The notes under the pieces are model-generated. The model was not told the origin of the DNA. It did no database searches and saw only the letters and a list, made by a program, of their open reading frames with translations. Shown here one piece after another: positions 11,216 through 21,190 of a stretch of DNA of 64,000 nt. The stretch comes from Rhizobium sp. (lineage in GTDB: Bacteria > Pseudomonadota > Alphaproteobacteria > Rhizobiales > Rhizobiaceae). The translations under genes were made by a program, and so were the position numbers. The stretch spans positions 310,001 through 374,000 of the forward strand of contig PEKW01000007.1 in the NCBI GenBank assembly GCA_002796995.1. The letters are read 5' to 3'. Position 1 is the first letter of the stretch, and each line of letters opens with the position of its first letter.

Positions 11216-13492
11216 ATGACGGGCGCGAGCGCGATACGCCTTCAAGACCAACCGGTCCTGCGGCTGCGGCTGCGGGTTTGCGGTTGCGTGCAAGGCGTCG
11301 GCTTTCGCCCTTTTGCCTACAAGCTTGCCCGCCGGATGCAGCTCTCTGGCTTCGTCCTCAACGATAATGCCGGCGTGTTGATCGAGATCGAAGGAGCCTC
11401 GGCCAGCCGCTTTGTCGAGGCGATGTATGGCGAAGCCCCGCCGCTCGCGCGCATCGACGCGGTCGACATCATCGAGCTGCCGGCTTCGGGTGGAGAGCGC
11501 TTCGAAATCCTCGAAAGCCGCGGCGGGCAGGCCGCGACGCGAATCGGCGCCGATGCCGCCACCTGCGAAGAATGTCAGCGCGAACTGACAGATCCCGATA
11601 GCCGCTTCTTTGGCTACCCCTTCGTCAACTGCACCCATTGCGGTCCGCGCTTCACCATCACGCGTGCCCTTCCCTACGATCGCGCGCAGACGTCCATGGC
11701 CTCCTTCGCGATGTGTCCGGCCTGCAGCGCGGACTACCGCGATCCCGACAATCGCCGTTTTCACGCCGAGCCTGTCGCCTGTCCCGATTGCGGGCCGAGG
11801 CTCAGCCATCCGATCGAGGCGATCGCCAAAGCGCTCTGTCGCGGCGAGATCGTCGCCCTCAAGGGCATCGGCGGTTTCCACCTTTTGTGCGATGCCGGCA
11901 ATGAATCGTCGATCGCAATCCTGCGCCAGCGCAAGGCACGCGACCAGAAGCCCTTTGCCGTGATGGTCAAGACGCTCGAAGCGGCTCGCCTGCTGGCCGA
12001 GATTTCCGCTGAGGAAGCGAGCCTGCTCGAGTGCCCGGCACACCCGGTGGTGCTGTGCGATACGCGCGATGCCGTATCTCGGCTCGTAGCCCCCGGCCTC
12101 AGGCGGATCGGCGTGATGCTGGCCTATGCGCCGGTCCACCATCTCCTGCTCGACGCGCTGGCGACGATGATGCCCGAGCCTGTCCCGGCGCTCGTCGCCA
12201 CCAGCGCCAATCCGGGCGGCGAACCGCTCTCAGCCGACAATGACGACGCCGAACGGCGGCTCGCCGGCATTGCCGACCTGATCGTCACCCACAATCGCGA
12301 CATCGCCGTGCGGGCCGACGATTCGGTCATGCAGGTGATCGACGGCGCGCCGTCCTTCCTGCGGCGCGCGCGCGGCTTCGTGCCGGAACCGATCGATCTC
12401 GGCGAAGACGGCCCCTCGGTAATCGCCCTCGGCGCCGACTTGAAGAACACGATCTGCATCACCCGCGGTCGCGAGGCTTTTCTCTCGCAGCATGTCGGCG
12501 GTCTGGACAATGCCGAGGCGATCCGCTTCCAGCGGGAGACGATCGCCCATCTCTCATCCATCCTCGATGTGCGGCCGGACTATGCGGCCTGCGACCAGCA
12601 TCCGGATTTCCGCTCGGTGCGGACGGCGGAAGCCCTGGGCCTGCCGCTGGTGCGGGTCCAGCACCATCTTGCCCATATCGCCGCTGTCACGGCCGAACAT
12701 CATCTGTCCGGTCCCGTGATCGGCCTGGCGCTCGATGGCCATGGCTACGGCGCCGATGGCGGCATCTGGGGCGGCGAAATGCTGGTTGTCGACGGACACA
12801 CATGGAAGCGGAGCGGATCGCTCAAGGAGCTGGCCCTGCCGGGTGGCGACAAGGCTGCGCGCGAGCCCTGGCGCATGGGCGTCGCGGCGCTTCATGCGGC
12901 CGGCCGCAGCGATCTGGCTCCCCTGCTCTGGCCAAAGCACCCAGGCGTTGCCAGACTGACCACCATGCTCGAACGCGGCATGCAGCCGCCCCGCACATCC
13001 AGCCTCGGCCGGCTCTTCGATGCCGCCGCCGCGATATCCGGCGTCCGGCTTGAACAGGCCTATGAGGGCCAGGCGGCGATGGAGCTGGAAGCGCTTGTCG
13101 ATACGCTGAAGAGCCTTCCGGGCGGGTTTCGGATAGACGACGGCGTTCTCGATTTCCGCGACCTGCTGATCCACATGGCCGAGAACCGGCTGTGCGGTTG
13201 CGACGCCGCCAACCTGTTCCATGGCACGCTGATTGCCGGCCTTGCCGCATGGGCGTCCGCGTTGGCAGAGGCGAGCGGCATCAACCGTATCGCCCTTGGC
13301 GGCGGCTGCATGATGAACCGCGTGCTCGCCGGCGGTCTCGCCCAGGCCCTTCGCGCGCAAGGTCTCAAGCCTGTCCTGCCCTCCAAGGTCCCGGCCAATG
13401 ACGGAGGCATCGCCCTTGGCCAGGCGGCCTATGCCCGCCAGATCATCAGATATAATGCCGCCGAAGTGGAGGAGAAGCTCACATGTGCCTAG
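11216..13492 (+). CDS. hypF: HypF, carbamoyltransferase supplying the CN ligands
   Basis: A 758-residue protein with all four HypF modules: an N-terminal acylphosphatase domain (VQGVGFRPF), paired C4 zinc fingers (about 105-185), a YrdC-like domain (LKGIGGFHLLCDA) and a Kae1-like C-terminal domain (QHHLAHIAAV, then LDGHGYGADGG). It turns carbamoyl phosphate into the carbamoyl group passed to HypE. I chose the ATG at 11216, four bases after the hypB stop, because an earlier in-frame start would lie inside hypB. The 3' end overlaps hypC. Confidence 0.97.
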   Translation: MTGASAIRLQDQPVLRLRLRVCGCVQGVGFRPFAYKLARRMQLSGFVLNDNAGVLIEIEGASASRFVEAMYGEAPPLARIDAVDIIELPASGGERFEILESRGGQAATRIGADAATCEECQRELTDPDSRFFGYPFVNCTHCGPRFTITRALPYDRAQTSMASFAMCPACSADYRDPDNRRFHAEPVACPDCGPRLSHPIEAIAKALCRGEIVALKGIGGFHLLCDAGNESSIAILRQRKARDQKPFAVMVKTLEAARLLAEISAEEASLLECPAHPVVLCDTRDAVSRLVAPGLRRIGVMLAYAPVHHLLLDALATMMPEPVPALVATSANPGGEPLSADNDDAERRLAGIADLIVTHNRDIAVRADDSVMQVIDGAPSFLRRARGFVPEPIDLGEDGPSVIALGADLKNTICITRGREAFLSQHVGGLDNAEAIRFQRETIAHLSSILDVRPDYAACDQHPDFRSVRTAEALGLPLVRVQHHLAHIAAVTAEHHLSGPVIGLALDGHGYGADGGIWGGEMLVVDGHTWKRSGSLKELALPGGDKAAREPWRMGVAALHAAGRSDLAPLLWPKHPGVARLTTMLERGMQPPRTSSLGRLFDAAAAISGVRLEQAYEGQAAMELEALVDTLKSLPGGFRIDDGVLDFRDLLIHMAENRLCGCDAANLFHGTLIAGLAAWASALAEASGINRIALGGGCMMNRVLAGGLAQALRAQGLKPVLPSKVPANDGGIALGQAAYARQIIRYNAAEVEEKLTCA

Positions 13493-13710
13493 CCATTCCC
13501 GTCCAGGTGAAGGAAGTGCTGCCCGACAACATGGCGAAGGTCACGCTCGACGGCGTGTCGAAGGTCATTTCGACCGCGCTCGTCGACGACGTCAAGCCGG
13601 GTGACTACCTCGTGCTTCACGTCGGCTATGCGCTGGCGAAGATCGATCCGGAGGAGGCGGAGCGGACCCTCGAACTTCTCCGTCAGGCCGCCTTGGGAGA
13701 TGCAGCATGA
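13483..13710 (+). CDS. hypC: HypC, hydrogenase maturation chaperone
   Basis: A 75-residue protein beginning MCLAIPVQV, with the essential Cys2 that coordinates iron in the HypC-HypD complex. It ferries the Fe(CN)2CO unit to the large subunit. The gene overlaps hypF by 10 bases and hypD by 4. It is a paralogue of HupF at 6363. Confidence 0.97.
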   Translation: MCLAIPVQVKEVLPDNMAKVTLDGVSKVISTALVDDVKPGDYLVLHVGYALAKIDPEEAERTLELLRQAALGDAA

Positions 13711-14882
13711 AATATATCGACGAATATCGCGACGGACGCGTCGCCAAGGACATCGCCCGGCAGATCACGGCAGCGGCAGATCCCGCACGCTCCTACCACT
13801 TCATGGAGTTCTGCGGCGGCCACACCCATGCGATCTCCCGCTACGGGCTCGAAGACCTGCTGCCGCCGAACGTGCGGATGATCCACGGTCCGGGCTGTCC
13901 GGTCTGCGTGCTGCCGATCGGCCGCATCGATGCGGCGATCGCGCTGGCCATGCGGCCCGAAATCACGCTCTGCACCTATGGCGACCTGATGCGGGTGCCG
14001 GGCTCCAACGGCTCCAGCCTGCTGAAGGCCAAGGCCGCCGGCGCCGACATCCGCATGGTCTATTCGACGCTCGACGCGCTCAAGATCGCCGAGGCCGAGC
14101 CGGAACGCGAAGTCGTCTTCTTCGCCATCGGCTTCGAGACGACGACGCCGCCGACGGCGCTCGCCCTTCGCTTTGCCATGCAGAAGGACCTGAAGAATTT
14201 CTCGATCTTCTGCAATCACGTGCTGACGCCTGCCGCCATACAGAACATTCTGGAGAGCCCCGACGTGCGCAAGCTGGGCACGGTCAAGATCGACGGCTTC
14301 ATCGGCCCGGCCCATGTCTCGACCGTGATCGGCACCGAGCCTTACGAATTCTTCGCCGAGGAATTCCAGAAGCCGGTGGTGGTCGCCGGCTTCGAACCGC
14401 TCGACGTCATCCAGGCGATCCTGATGCTGGTGCATCAGGTGAACGACGGCCGCCACGAGGTGGAGAACCAGTATATCCGGGCCGTCACCACCTTCGGCAA
14501 CGAGAAGGCGCAGGCGGAGGTGGCGAACTTTTTCGAACTGCGCGAGAGCTTCGAGTGGCGCGGTCTCGGCGAAGTGCCCTATGGCGCGCTGCGGCTGCGG
14601 CCGGAATTTGCCGACTACGATGCCGAAAAACGCTTTGCGATGGTGACACCGGCGTCGAAGGACAATCCGGCCTGCGATTGCGGCGCCATCCTGCGCGGCG
14701 TCAAGAAGCCGGCCGACTGCAAGCTGTTCGGCACGGTCTGCACCCCCGACAACCCGATGGGGTCCTGCATGGTCTCGAGCGAAGGCGCCTGCGCGGCGCA
14801 CTGGACCTATGGCCGGTTCCGCGAACATGCCCGCACCGGGGAACAGGCAAGGACCGTCGAAGCAGGAAAGGCCGTCGCATGA
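13707..14882 (+). CDS. hypD: HypD, iron-sulfur scaffold for Fe(CN)2CO assembly
   Basis: A 391-residue protein. Family motifs include FCGGHTH near the N-terminus, GPGCPVC, and the C-terminal Cys set that binds a [4Fe-4S] cluster (CDCG, then C residues around CTPDNPMGSC). HypD is the platform where cyanide and CO are attached to iron together with HypC and HypE. The start overlaps the hypC stop and the stop overlaps hypE (ATGA). It is slightly longer than the usual 370-380 residues, through its C-terminal tail. Confidence 0.97.
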   Translation: MKYIDEYRDGRVAKDIARQITAAADPARSYHFMEFCGGHTHAISRYGLEDLLPPNVRMIHGPGCPVCVLPIGRIDAAIALAMRPEITLCTYGDLMRVPGSNGSSLLKAKAAGADIRMVYSTLDALKIAEAEPEREVVFFAIGFETTTPPTALALRFAMQKDLKNFSIFCNHVLTPAAIQNILESPDVRKLGTVKIDGFIGPAHVSTVIGTEPYEFFAEEFQKPVVVAGFEPLDVIQAILMLVHQVNDGRHEVENQYIRAVTTFGNEKAQAEVANFFELRESFEWRGLGEVPYGALRLRPEFADYDAEKRFAMVTPASKDNPACDCGAILRGVKKPADCKLFGTVCTPDNPMGSCMVSSEGACAAHWTYGRFREHARTGEQARTVEAGKAVA

Positions 14883-15931
14883 ACGTGATGACGAAACCCT
14901 ACAAGCGCAAGCTCGACGTCAGGAACGGCCTTGTCGATCTGTCGCACGGGGCCGGCGGCCGGGCCATGGGCCTGCTGATCGAAAGCATCTTTCACAAGGC
15001 CTTCGACAATGAATGGCTGCGGGCCGGCAACGACCAGTCCGCCTTTGTGGTCGAGGCCGGCCGCATGGTGATGACGACGGATGGCTATGTCGTCTCGCCG
15101 CTGTTCTTTCCCGGCGGCAATATCGGCACGCTCGCCGTGCACGGCACGATCAACGACATCGCCATGGCCGGCGCCCGGCCTCTCTATCTGTCGGCAAGCT
15201 TCATCATCGAGGAGGGCTTTCCGCTCGCCGACCTCAACCGGATCGCCGAGAGCATGGGCGAGGCCTCGCGCGAGGCCGGCGTGCCGATCATCACCGGCGA
15301 CACCAAGGTGGTCGAGCGGGGCAAGGCGGACGGCGTGTTCATCTCGACCTCCGGCGTCGGCGTGGTGCCGGCAGGCCTCGACCTGCGCTCCGATGCGGCG
15401 CGCCCGGGTGATGCGGTGATCGTCTCCGGCTCGATCGGCGATCATGGCGTCGCCGTCATGTCGAAGCGCGAAAACCTCGAATTCGACACCGACATCCTGT
15501 CCGACAGCGCCGCCCTGCACGGGCTCGTCGCCGCCATGGTGGCAGCGGGCGGCGAGTACATCCGGCTGATGCGCGATCCGACGCGCGGCGGGATCGCGGC
15601 AACCTTGAACGAGATCGCCAGCCAGTCGGGCGTCGGCTTTCGCATCGACGAGGAGGCGATCCCCCTCAAGCCGGAAGTGGCGGCGGCCTGCGAGTTCCTC
15701 GGGCTTGATCCCCTGAACGTCGCCAATGAAGGCAAGCTGGTGGCGATCGTCGCGCCGGAGGGCGCCGACGCCATTCTGGCCGCCATACGCGCCCATCCGC
15801 TCGGCAGTGAGGCAGCGTTGATCGGCCACGCGGTGGAGGATGCCAATGGTTTCGTGCAGATGACCACGAGCTTCGGCGGGGGCCGCATCGTCGACTGGCT
15901 GTCGGGCGAACAGCTGCCGCGGATCTGTTGA
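14879..15931 (+). CDS. hypE: HypE, thiocarboxamide dehydratase making the CN ligand
   Basis: A 350-residue PurM-like protein. The N-terminal LSHGAGGRAM, the central RDPTRGGIAATLNEIA and the C-terminal PRIC are all family hallmarks. The terminal Cys is carbamoylated by HypF and dehydrated with ATP to a thiocyanate, which donates CN to HypD-bound iron. It overlaps hypD at its start. The intact PRIC end shows the enzyme should be functional. Confidence 0.97.
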   Translation: MNVMTKPYKRKLDVRNGLVDLSHGAGGRAMGLLIESIFHKAFDNEWLRAGNDQSAFVVEAGRMVMTTDGYVVSPLFFPGGNIGTLAVHGTINDIAMAGARPLYLSASFIIEEGFPLADLNRIAESMGEASREAGVPIITGDTKVVERGKADGVFISTSGVGVVPAGLDLRSDAARPGDAVIVSGSIGDHGVAVMSKRENLEFDTDILSDSAALHGLVAAMVAAGGEYIRLMRDPTRGGIAATLNEIASQSGVGFRIDEEAIPLKPEVAAACEFLGLDPLNVANEGKLVAIVAPEGADAILAAIRAHPLGSEAALIGHAVEDANGFVQMTTSFGGGRIVDWLSGEQLPRIC

Positions 15932-15939
15932 GCCGCAAG

Positions 15940-17631
15940 ATGCGCATCCTCCTTGTCTGTCACAGCTTCAACTCGCTCTCGCAGCGCCTGCATGTCGATC
16001 TCTGCCAGGCCGGACACGAGGTCTCGGTGGAGCTCGACATCCATGACGACCTGACGCGGGAAGCGGTGAGGCTGTTTGTCCCTGACCTGATCATCGCTCC
16101 CTTCCTCAAGCGGGCGCTACCGGAGGACGTCTGGCGCAAGACCCTCTGCCTGATCGTGCATCCCGGCATTCGGGGCGATAGGGGGCCGAGCGCGCTCGAC
16201 CGGGCGATCCTGCGCGGCGAGCCGGAATGGGGCGTCACGCTGATCGAGGCACGCGAGGAAATGGATGCTGGCCCCGTCTGGGCCTGGCGCACGTTTGCCA
16301 TGCGCCCTGCCCGCAAGTCGAGCCTCTATCGCCACGAGGTGACGGAGGCGGCGGTCGCCTGCGTCATGGAGGCGATCGCGCGTCTTGCCGGCGGCGACAC
16401 TCAGCCGCTGATGCCGGCCAACTGGGGCAAGGGTCGGGAATGGCCGATCTTGAGCGCCGCCGAGCGCCCGATAGACCCCGCCCAACTAACCGCCGAGCAG
16501 GCGCTGACCATCATTCGCGCATCGGACGGCGATCCGGGTGCCGAGATGATGATTGCGGGAATGCCCTACAAGGTCTTCGACGCCGAACTTGCGCCGGGTC
16601 TTCAAGGTCCGCCGGGCGAACTCCTCGGGCGCTCGCGCCAATCGGTGGCGATCGCCTGTCGTGAGGGCGCGTTGTGGATCGGGCATCTGCGAGAGAAGGG
16701 TCCGCGCACTCTGAAGCTGCCGGCGTTGCACCTGTTTGGCGCCGCTGCAAAAGACCTCCCCCTTCTGCGGAGGCCGGATCCCTACCGGTACCACGAAGAC
16801 GGCGGCGTCGGATTTCTGGAATTCGAGTTCTACAACGGTGCGATGTCGACCGAAGACTGCGAGGCCATGCGGACCGCCGTCCAGGCCGCAAAGGCCGCCA
16901 GATGTCCGGTCCTGGTGCTGCAGAGCGGGGCGGATTGCTGGTCGAACGGCATCCATCTCGGCCTGATCGAGACGGCAGACAGTCCGGCCGACGAATCCTG
17001 GCGCAACATCAATGCGATGAACGACCTGGTGCGCGAGATCATCACCTGCGACGATCGCATCGTGATTGCCGGCGTGCTTGGCAATGCCGGTGCCGGCGGC
17101 GTATTCCTGTCGCTGGCCGCCGACGAAGTCTGGATGCGCGACGGCGTGATCCTCAATCCGCATTACAAGGACATGGGCAATCTCTACGGCTCCGAATACT
17201 GGACCTATCTCCTGCCCGCCCGCCTCGGCGAGGCCCGCGCGCGCCGCGTCACGCAGGCGCGGCTGCCCATGGGGGTGACGGAAGCAATGGAGCTCGGCCT
17301 TGCAAATCGTGTGCTGGCGAACGATGCCGATGCCGCGCGCGCGGAACTGCGCTCGGCAGCCCTAGCCTTGGCGGCGGGACCGGATATCGGAAAGCGCATT
17401 GCCCGCAAGAGAATGAGAAGGCAGCGGGACGAGGCGCAAAAACCGCTCGACCGCTACCGCGAGGAAGAGTTGCAGCGCATGCGGCGCAACTTCTACGGCT
17501 TCGACCCGAGCTACCACGTGGCGCGCTACAATTTCATCCGTAAGGTGCCCAAGTCCCGGACGCCCATGACGCTTGCGATCCACCGCGCCAGCGGCTGGCC
17601 GGACCAGCAAACGGGAGGAGCAAGATCATGA
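15940..17631 (+). CDS. hypX: HypX/HoxX, formyl-CoA-dependent CO supplier for aerobic maturation
   Basis: A 563-residue fusion. The N-terminal half is formyltransferase-like (VHPGIRGDRGPSALDRAIL) and the C-terminal half is an enoyl-CoA hydratase-like domain (GNAGAGGVFLSLAADEVW). HypX is known to make formyl-CoA from formyl-tetrahydrofolate and decarbonylate it, giving the CO ligand of the NiFe site in air. I prefer the ATG at 15940 (MRILLVCHSFNSLSQR matches the family N-terminus); a TTG at 15928 overlapping the hypE stop is an alternative. Neither start has a strong RBS. Its presence marks aerobic hydrogenase synthesis. Confidence 0.95.
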   Translation: MRILLVCHSFNSLSQRLHVDLCQAGHEVSVELDIHDDLTREAVRLFVPDLIIAPFLKRALPEDVWRKTLCLIVHPGIRGDRGPSALDRAILRGEPEWGVTLIEAREEMDAGPVWAWRTFAMRPARKSSLYRHEVTEAAVACVMEAIARLAGGDTQPLMPANWGKGREWPILSAAERPIDPAQLTAEQALTIIRASDGDPGAEMMIAGMPYKVFDAELAPGLQGPPGELLGRSRQSVAIACREGALWIGHLREKGPRTLKLPALHLFGAAAKDLPLLRRPDPYRYHEDGGVGFLEFEFYNGAMSTEDCEAMRTAVQAAKAARCPVLVLQSGADCWSNGIHLGLIETADSPADESWRNINAMNDLVREIITCDDRIVIAGVLGNAGAGGVFLSLAADEVWMRDGVILNPHYKDMGNLYGSEYWTYLLPARLGEARARRVTQARLPMGVTEAMELGLANRVLANDADAARAELRSAALALAAGPDIGKRIARKRMRRQRDEAQKPLDRYREEELQRMRRNFYGFDPSYHVARYNFIRKVPKSRTPMTLAIHRASGWPDQQTGGARS

Positions 17632-19082
17632 GCAACAGCCATGCAACCGTTCTCGTCGTCGACGACGAGGTGCGCTCCATCGAGGCGATCCAGCGGGTGC
17701 TCTCCGACGAGTTCGAGGTGATCGGCGCGCGCAATGCCCGGGAGGCCGAGGCGGTGCTGGAGGGCGAACTGGTGCAGGTCATTCTCTGCGACCAGCGCAT
17801 GCCCGGCGAATCCGGCGTCGACTTCCTGAAACGTGTCCGCGAACTCTGGCCGGATACGATCCGCATCATCATCTCAGGCTATACGGACAGTGACGACATC
17901 ATCGAGGGCGTAAACAATGCCGGCATCTTCCAGTATATCACCAAGCCGTGGAGCCCTGAAAAGCTGATCGACTGCGTGCGCGAAAGTGCCAATCTCTGGC
18001 GGCTGCAGCATGAGGCGGGCGATGTGCGGGTCGAGGTCAAGCCGGCAGCCGAAATGCTGCAGAAAGTCGTCAGCGACAGGCGGCGCAGCGAACAGCAGTC
18101 GTTCGGCTTCGACCGGATCATCCATACGGAAGACAGTCCGCTGATTTCCTCGATCACGCTTGCCAAGCGGGCGGCGCGTTATGACGTGTCCGTGCTGATA
18201 ACCGGCGCTTCGGGCACCGGCAAGGAACTGCTGGCCCGCGCCGTCCATCATGGTTCCGGCCGGGCCGACCGCCCCTTCGTGGTGGAGAATTGCGGAGCCC
18301 TGCCTGACGATCTGCTGGAGAGCGAACTCTTCGGCTGCAAGAAAGGCGCCTATACCGGCGCCTACCAGGACCGTATCGGTCTGTTCGAGCTTGCCGACAG
18401 CGGCACGATCTTTCTCGACGAGATCGGCGAGACGTCCCCGGCCTTCCAGGTCAAGCTCCTGCGCGTTCTCCAGGAGGGCGAGATCCGTCCGCTCGGCGCC
18501 CAGCGGCCGCGCAAGGTCAATGTCCGGGTCATCTCGGCGACCAATCGCGATCTCTTGGCAGAGGTTGCCGCCGGCCGGTTCCGTCGAGATCTCTATTATC
18601 GGCTCGCCGCCTTTCCGATCCACATGCCGTCGCTGAAGGAACGCTCGATGGATATTCCAACCATCGCGGCCCGTTTCCTGACCCAGACCAACCAGGCCTT
18701 CAATCGGCAGGTCGCCGGCTTCCACCCGAAGACACTCGATTTGATGACCGCCTATGGTTGGCCCGGCAACGTGAGGGAACTGCAGAACGAAATCCAGCGC
18801 ATGGTCGTACTGTCGGATGGCAGCCAGCCGCTGGAGCCAGGCCTGTTGTCGCCCGAGATCCGCAACGGTGGTGACGGCGAGGTCGGTAACCGGAGCAACG
18901 GCTCGCGCCAGCTGAAAGACATCGTCGCCGAAATCGAAAGGGCCGCGATCGAAGAAAGCCTGGAGCGTCACGGCGGCAATATCAGTCATACGGCGGAAGA
19001 ATTGGGCTTGTCCCGCGTCGGCTTGCGTAGCAAAATCGAACGCTACGACCTGCGGCGCTATCCAGATGACACGACTGAGTGA
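17628..19082 (+). CDS. hoxA: HoxA, NtrC-family sigma-54 activator of hydrogenase genes
   Basis: A 484-residue response regulator. The receiver domain has D55 in LCDQRMPG; the AAA+ domain has Walker A GASGTGKE (193-200), the sigma-54 loop GAYTGA (240-245) and IFLDEIG (261-267). A Fis-type helix-turn-helix ends the protein (HTAEELGLSRVGLRSKI). In known H2-sensing systems unphosphorylated HoxA is the active form and HupT-dependent phosphorylation silences it. Its likely targets are the two sigma-54 promoters at 1360 and 6769. The loop has Y where most family members have F. The start overlaps the hypX stop (ATGA). Confidence 0.95.
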   Translation: MSNSHATVLVVDDEVRSIEAIQRVLSDEFEVIGARNAREAEAVLEGELVQVILCDQRMPGESGVDFLKRVRELWPDTIRIIISGYTDSDDIIEGVNNAGIFQYITKPWSPEKLIDCVRESANLWRLQHEAGDVRVEVKPAAEMLQKVVSDRRRSEQQSFGFDRIIHTEDSPLISSITLAKRAARYDVSVLITGASGTGKELLARAVHHGSGRADRPFVVENCGALPDDLLESELFGCKKGAYTGAYQDRIGLFELADSGTIFLDEIGETSPAFQVKLLRVLQEGEIRPLGAQRPRKVNVRVISATNRDLLAEVAAGRFRRDLYYRLAAFPIHMPSLKERSMDIPTIAARFLTQTNQAFNRQVAGFHPKTLDLMTAYGWPGNVRELQNEIQRMVVLSDGSQPLEPGLLSPEIRNGGDGEVGNRSNGSRQLKDIVAEIERAAIEESLERHGGNISHTAEELGLSRVGLRSKIERYDLRRYPDDTTE

Positions 19083-20433
19083 CACGGCCGGGCGCACCGG
19101 CGAAGACCTGATCAGCAAGATCTCCGTCTCGGGTCTGCTCGAGCTCGACCGCGACGGTGAATCCGTGTGGGTCGATGTCATCCACCGCATGGACGAGGTC
19201 TATTCGGAATTGCTGCGCAACGAGACCGATCTCGAGCGCAAGAATGCAGAGCTCGAGGAAGCGCAGACCTTCATCTCGAGCGTGATTGCCTCGGTCTCCG
19301 ACATCCTCATCGTGTGCAGCAGCGACGGGGTGATCAAGAAGGCCAATCCCGCCTTTCTCACATTGCTCGGCATGAGCGAAGGCGATGTTATCGGCAGCCG
19401 TTTTTTCGACTATGTCCTGCCTGAAGATCGCGACGAAGCCGAACGCCTGGCGAGCGCCGGGCAACAGGGCCGGGTGCTGGAGGGCGACCTGCGCTTCCGC
19501 ACCGCCGACGGTCGGGAAGAATGCTTGGCCATGCGCTGCGCCACGCTGTTCGACGGCCGGAGGCGGCGCTTCGGAGCCGTGCTGACAGGCCGGCCGATCA
19601 GCGAATTGCGGCAGGCCTACCAAGCACTGCATCTTGCGCATCGCGAATTGCAGCAGGCGCAAAGACGGCTGATCGAACAGGAGAAAATGGCAAGCCTTGG
19701 GCGACTCGTCGCCGGCGTCGCGCACGAGCTGAACAATCCGATCAGCTTCGTCTATGCCAATATCCACACGCTCGACCGCTACCGGAAGAACCTGGTTCTC
19801 TATCTGGACGCCGTCCACAAGGGCGCGGATGCACTGGAGATCGACGCACTGCGCAGAAAGCTGAAAATCGATTCGATCCTTGCCGATATTGATCCACTCC
19901 TGGAAGGGACGATCGAAGGTGCCGACCGTATCAGCGACATCGTCAAGAACCTGCGGCGGCTATCGTTCGGCAAGACGGCCGATCGCCAGCCCGTGGATCT
20001 CGACCGCCTGTTGCGCAATGCAGCGCAACTGGCGATCCGGGCCAAGAACTCGCTTGCCGACGTCGTCATCGACAGCACCCCAGGCTTGATCATCAATGCG
20101 CATGAGGGGCAGATCCACCAGGTCGTGGTCAATCTGATCGACAATGCGCTGGATGCCATCGCCCGATGTGCGAACCCGAAAGTCCGCATCGCCGCCGCCC
20201 GTCTGGAATCGGCCGTCGAGATCCGCATTGCCGACAACGGACCCGGCATTGCCGAAAGCGACATGGGAAAAATCTTCGAACCGTTCTTCACCACCAAATC
20301 CGTCGGTGAGGGGACCGGGCTCGGCCTGTGGATCAGCTTTTCCATCGTCGAGGATTACGGCGGCACGCTCACGGCGCACAACAACGAAGCCGGCGGCGCC
20401 GAATTTCGCGTCGTGCTACCCCTTGATGGGTAG
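19066..20433 (+). CDS. hupT: HupT, PAS-domain sensor histidine kinase
   Basis: A 455-residue soluble histidine kinase. A PAS domain lies at about 70-175, followed by a coiled-coil linker (REL...RRLIEQEKMAS), the H-box VAHELNNPISFV with H220, and a HATPase domain with NLIDNALDAI, DNGPGI and GTGLGLWIS. HupT/HoxJ kinases bind HupUV; without H2 they phosphorylate HoxA and switch the operon off. No transmembrane segments are seen. The start overlaps hoxA by 17 bases. This closes the hydrogenase island. Confidence 0.94.
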   Translation: MTRLSDTAGRTGEDLISKISVSGLLELDRDGESVWVDVIHRMDEVYSELLRNETDLERKNAELEEAQTFISSVIASVSDILIVCSSDGVIKKANPAFLTLLGMSEGDVIGSRFFDYVLPEDRDEAERLASAGQQGRVLEGDLRFRTADGREECLAMRCATLFDGRRRRFGAVLTGRPISELRQAYQALHLAHRELQQAQRRLIEQEKMASLGRLVAGVAHELNNPISFVYANIHTLDRYRKNLVLYLDAVHKGADALEIDALRRKLKIDSILADIDPLLEGTIEGADRISDIVKNLRRLSFGKTADRQPVDLDRLLRNAAQLAIRAKNSLADVVIDSTPGLIINAHEGQIHQVVVNLIDNALDAIARCANPKVRIAAARLESAVEIRIADNGPGIAESDMGKIFEPFFTTKSVGEGTGLGLWISFSIVEDYGGTLTAHNNEAGGAEFRVVLPLDG

Positions 20434-20602
20434 AGCGAGGCCCGGCCGAACGGACCGCGAGGCGGCCGCCACGCCCAAGAGTTTATTTTTTCGTGGATTG
20501 CAATTTTTGGTGGCGGCACCATATTCATGGGAGTGACAGCCATTTCACGGGCACTGTCACTTTCTGGGCGCACGCACCCTGGCCCCAAGTGAGGAGGACT
20601 TC

Positions 20603-20809
20603 ATGTCTTCCGACGATCTCTACAGATCCATCAGTTCAAGCGACGCACGACGACTGTGCAACGTGCGGATCGGTGCGGGATTGAACAATGCCGACCCGAC
20701 GACCGGCCGGCACGGTGTTCTGAGCCGCGCCTATCGACGTCCTACTGTGGCACGGCGTGCTCTGTTTGCCGGGAGCCTACTTGGCCCATCCGCCGCGGCA
20801 AAGCCATGA
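20603..20809 (+). CDS. Small protein of unknown function, coupled to a DUF1488 gene
   Basis: A 68-residue, Arg/Ser/Ala-rich predicted protein (MSSDDLYRSISSSDARRL...). I do not recognise a family. Support for it being real is contextual: a good RBS (GAGGAGG) lies just before the ATG at 20603, and its stop overlaps the next gene in the ATGA arrangement at 20806. It sits 169 bases downstream of hupT in an AT-richer gap. It could still be only a leader for the DUF1488 gene. Confidence 0.45.
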   Translation: MSSDDLYRSISSSDARRLCNVRIGAGLNNADPTTGRHGVLSRAYRRPTVARRALFAGSLLGPSAAAKP

Positions 20810-21081
20810 CCCTCTCATTCCCCAATCCCTCCCGCAGCTATGACGAAAGCCGGCATCGCGTCCGCTTCGTCGGCCATGACGGCCTCGCGCAGATTCGTTT
20901 CTTTGTGCCGGTCTCAGTCCTGGCGGACGACCTGATCGTGCAGATGCCGACCGAGACGGACTATCTTTCGGCCTTCGACGATATGCGGAAGGCCATCTTC
21001 GAGGTGGCGCGCAAGGCCTACGAATCGCGGCGCAGGGACATGATCGAGCTCGATCAGGCAAGCTTCGGTCGCAGCGCTTGA
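20806..21081 (+). CDS. DUF1488 family protein
   Basis: A 91-residue protein (MTLSFPNPSRSYDESRHRV...) matching the DUF1488 family, short proteins of unknown function common in rhizobia and other Proteobacteria. It has conserved aromatic and glycine residues (VRFVGHDG) and no membrane segments. It overlaps the upstream 68-residue gene by ATGA. No function should be assumed. Confidence 0.75.
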   Translation: MTLSFPNPSRSYDESRHRVRFVGHDGLAQIRFFVPVSVLADDLIVQMPTETDYLSAFDDMRKAIFEVARKAYESRRRDMIELDQASFGRSA

Positions 21082-21190
21082 CGCGTGAAACCAAGACCGT
21101 TTCCGGACATCTTACGGCTCACCCTCGCGGGAGCATGTCGTGCAGTGCAGGCAGGGCAATTGCGCCAGAACCCATGGAAAAGCTCAGCAC

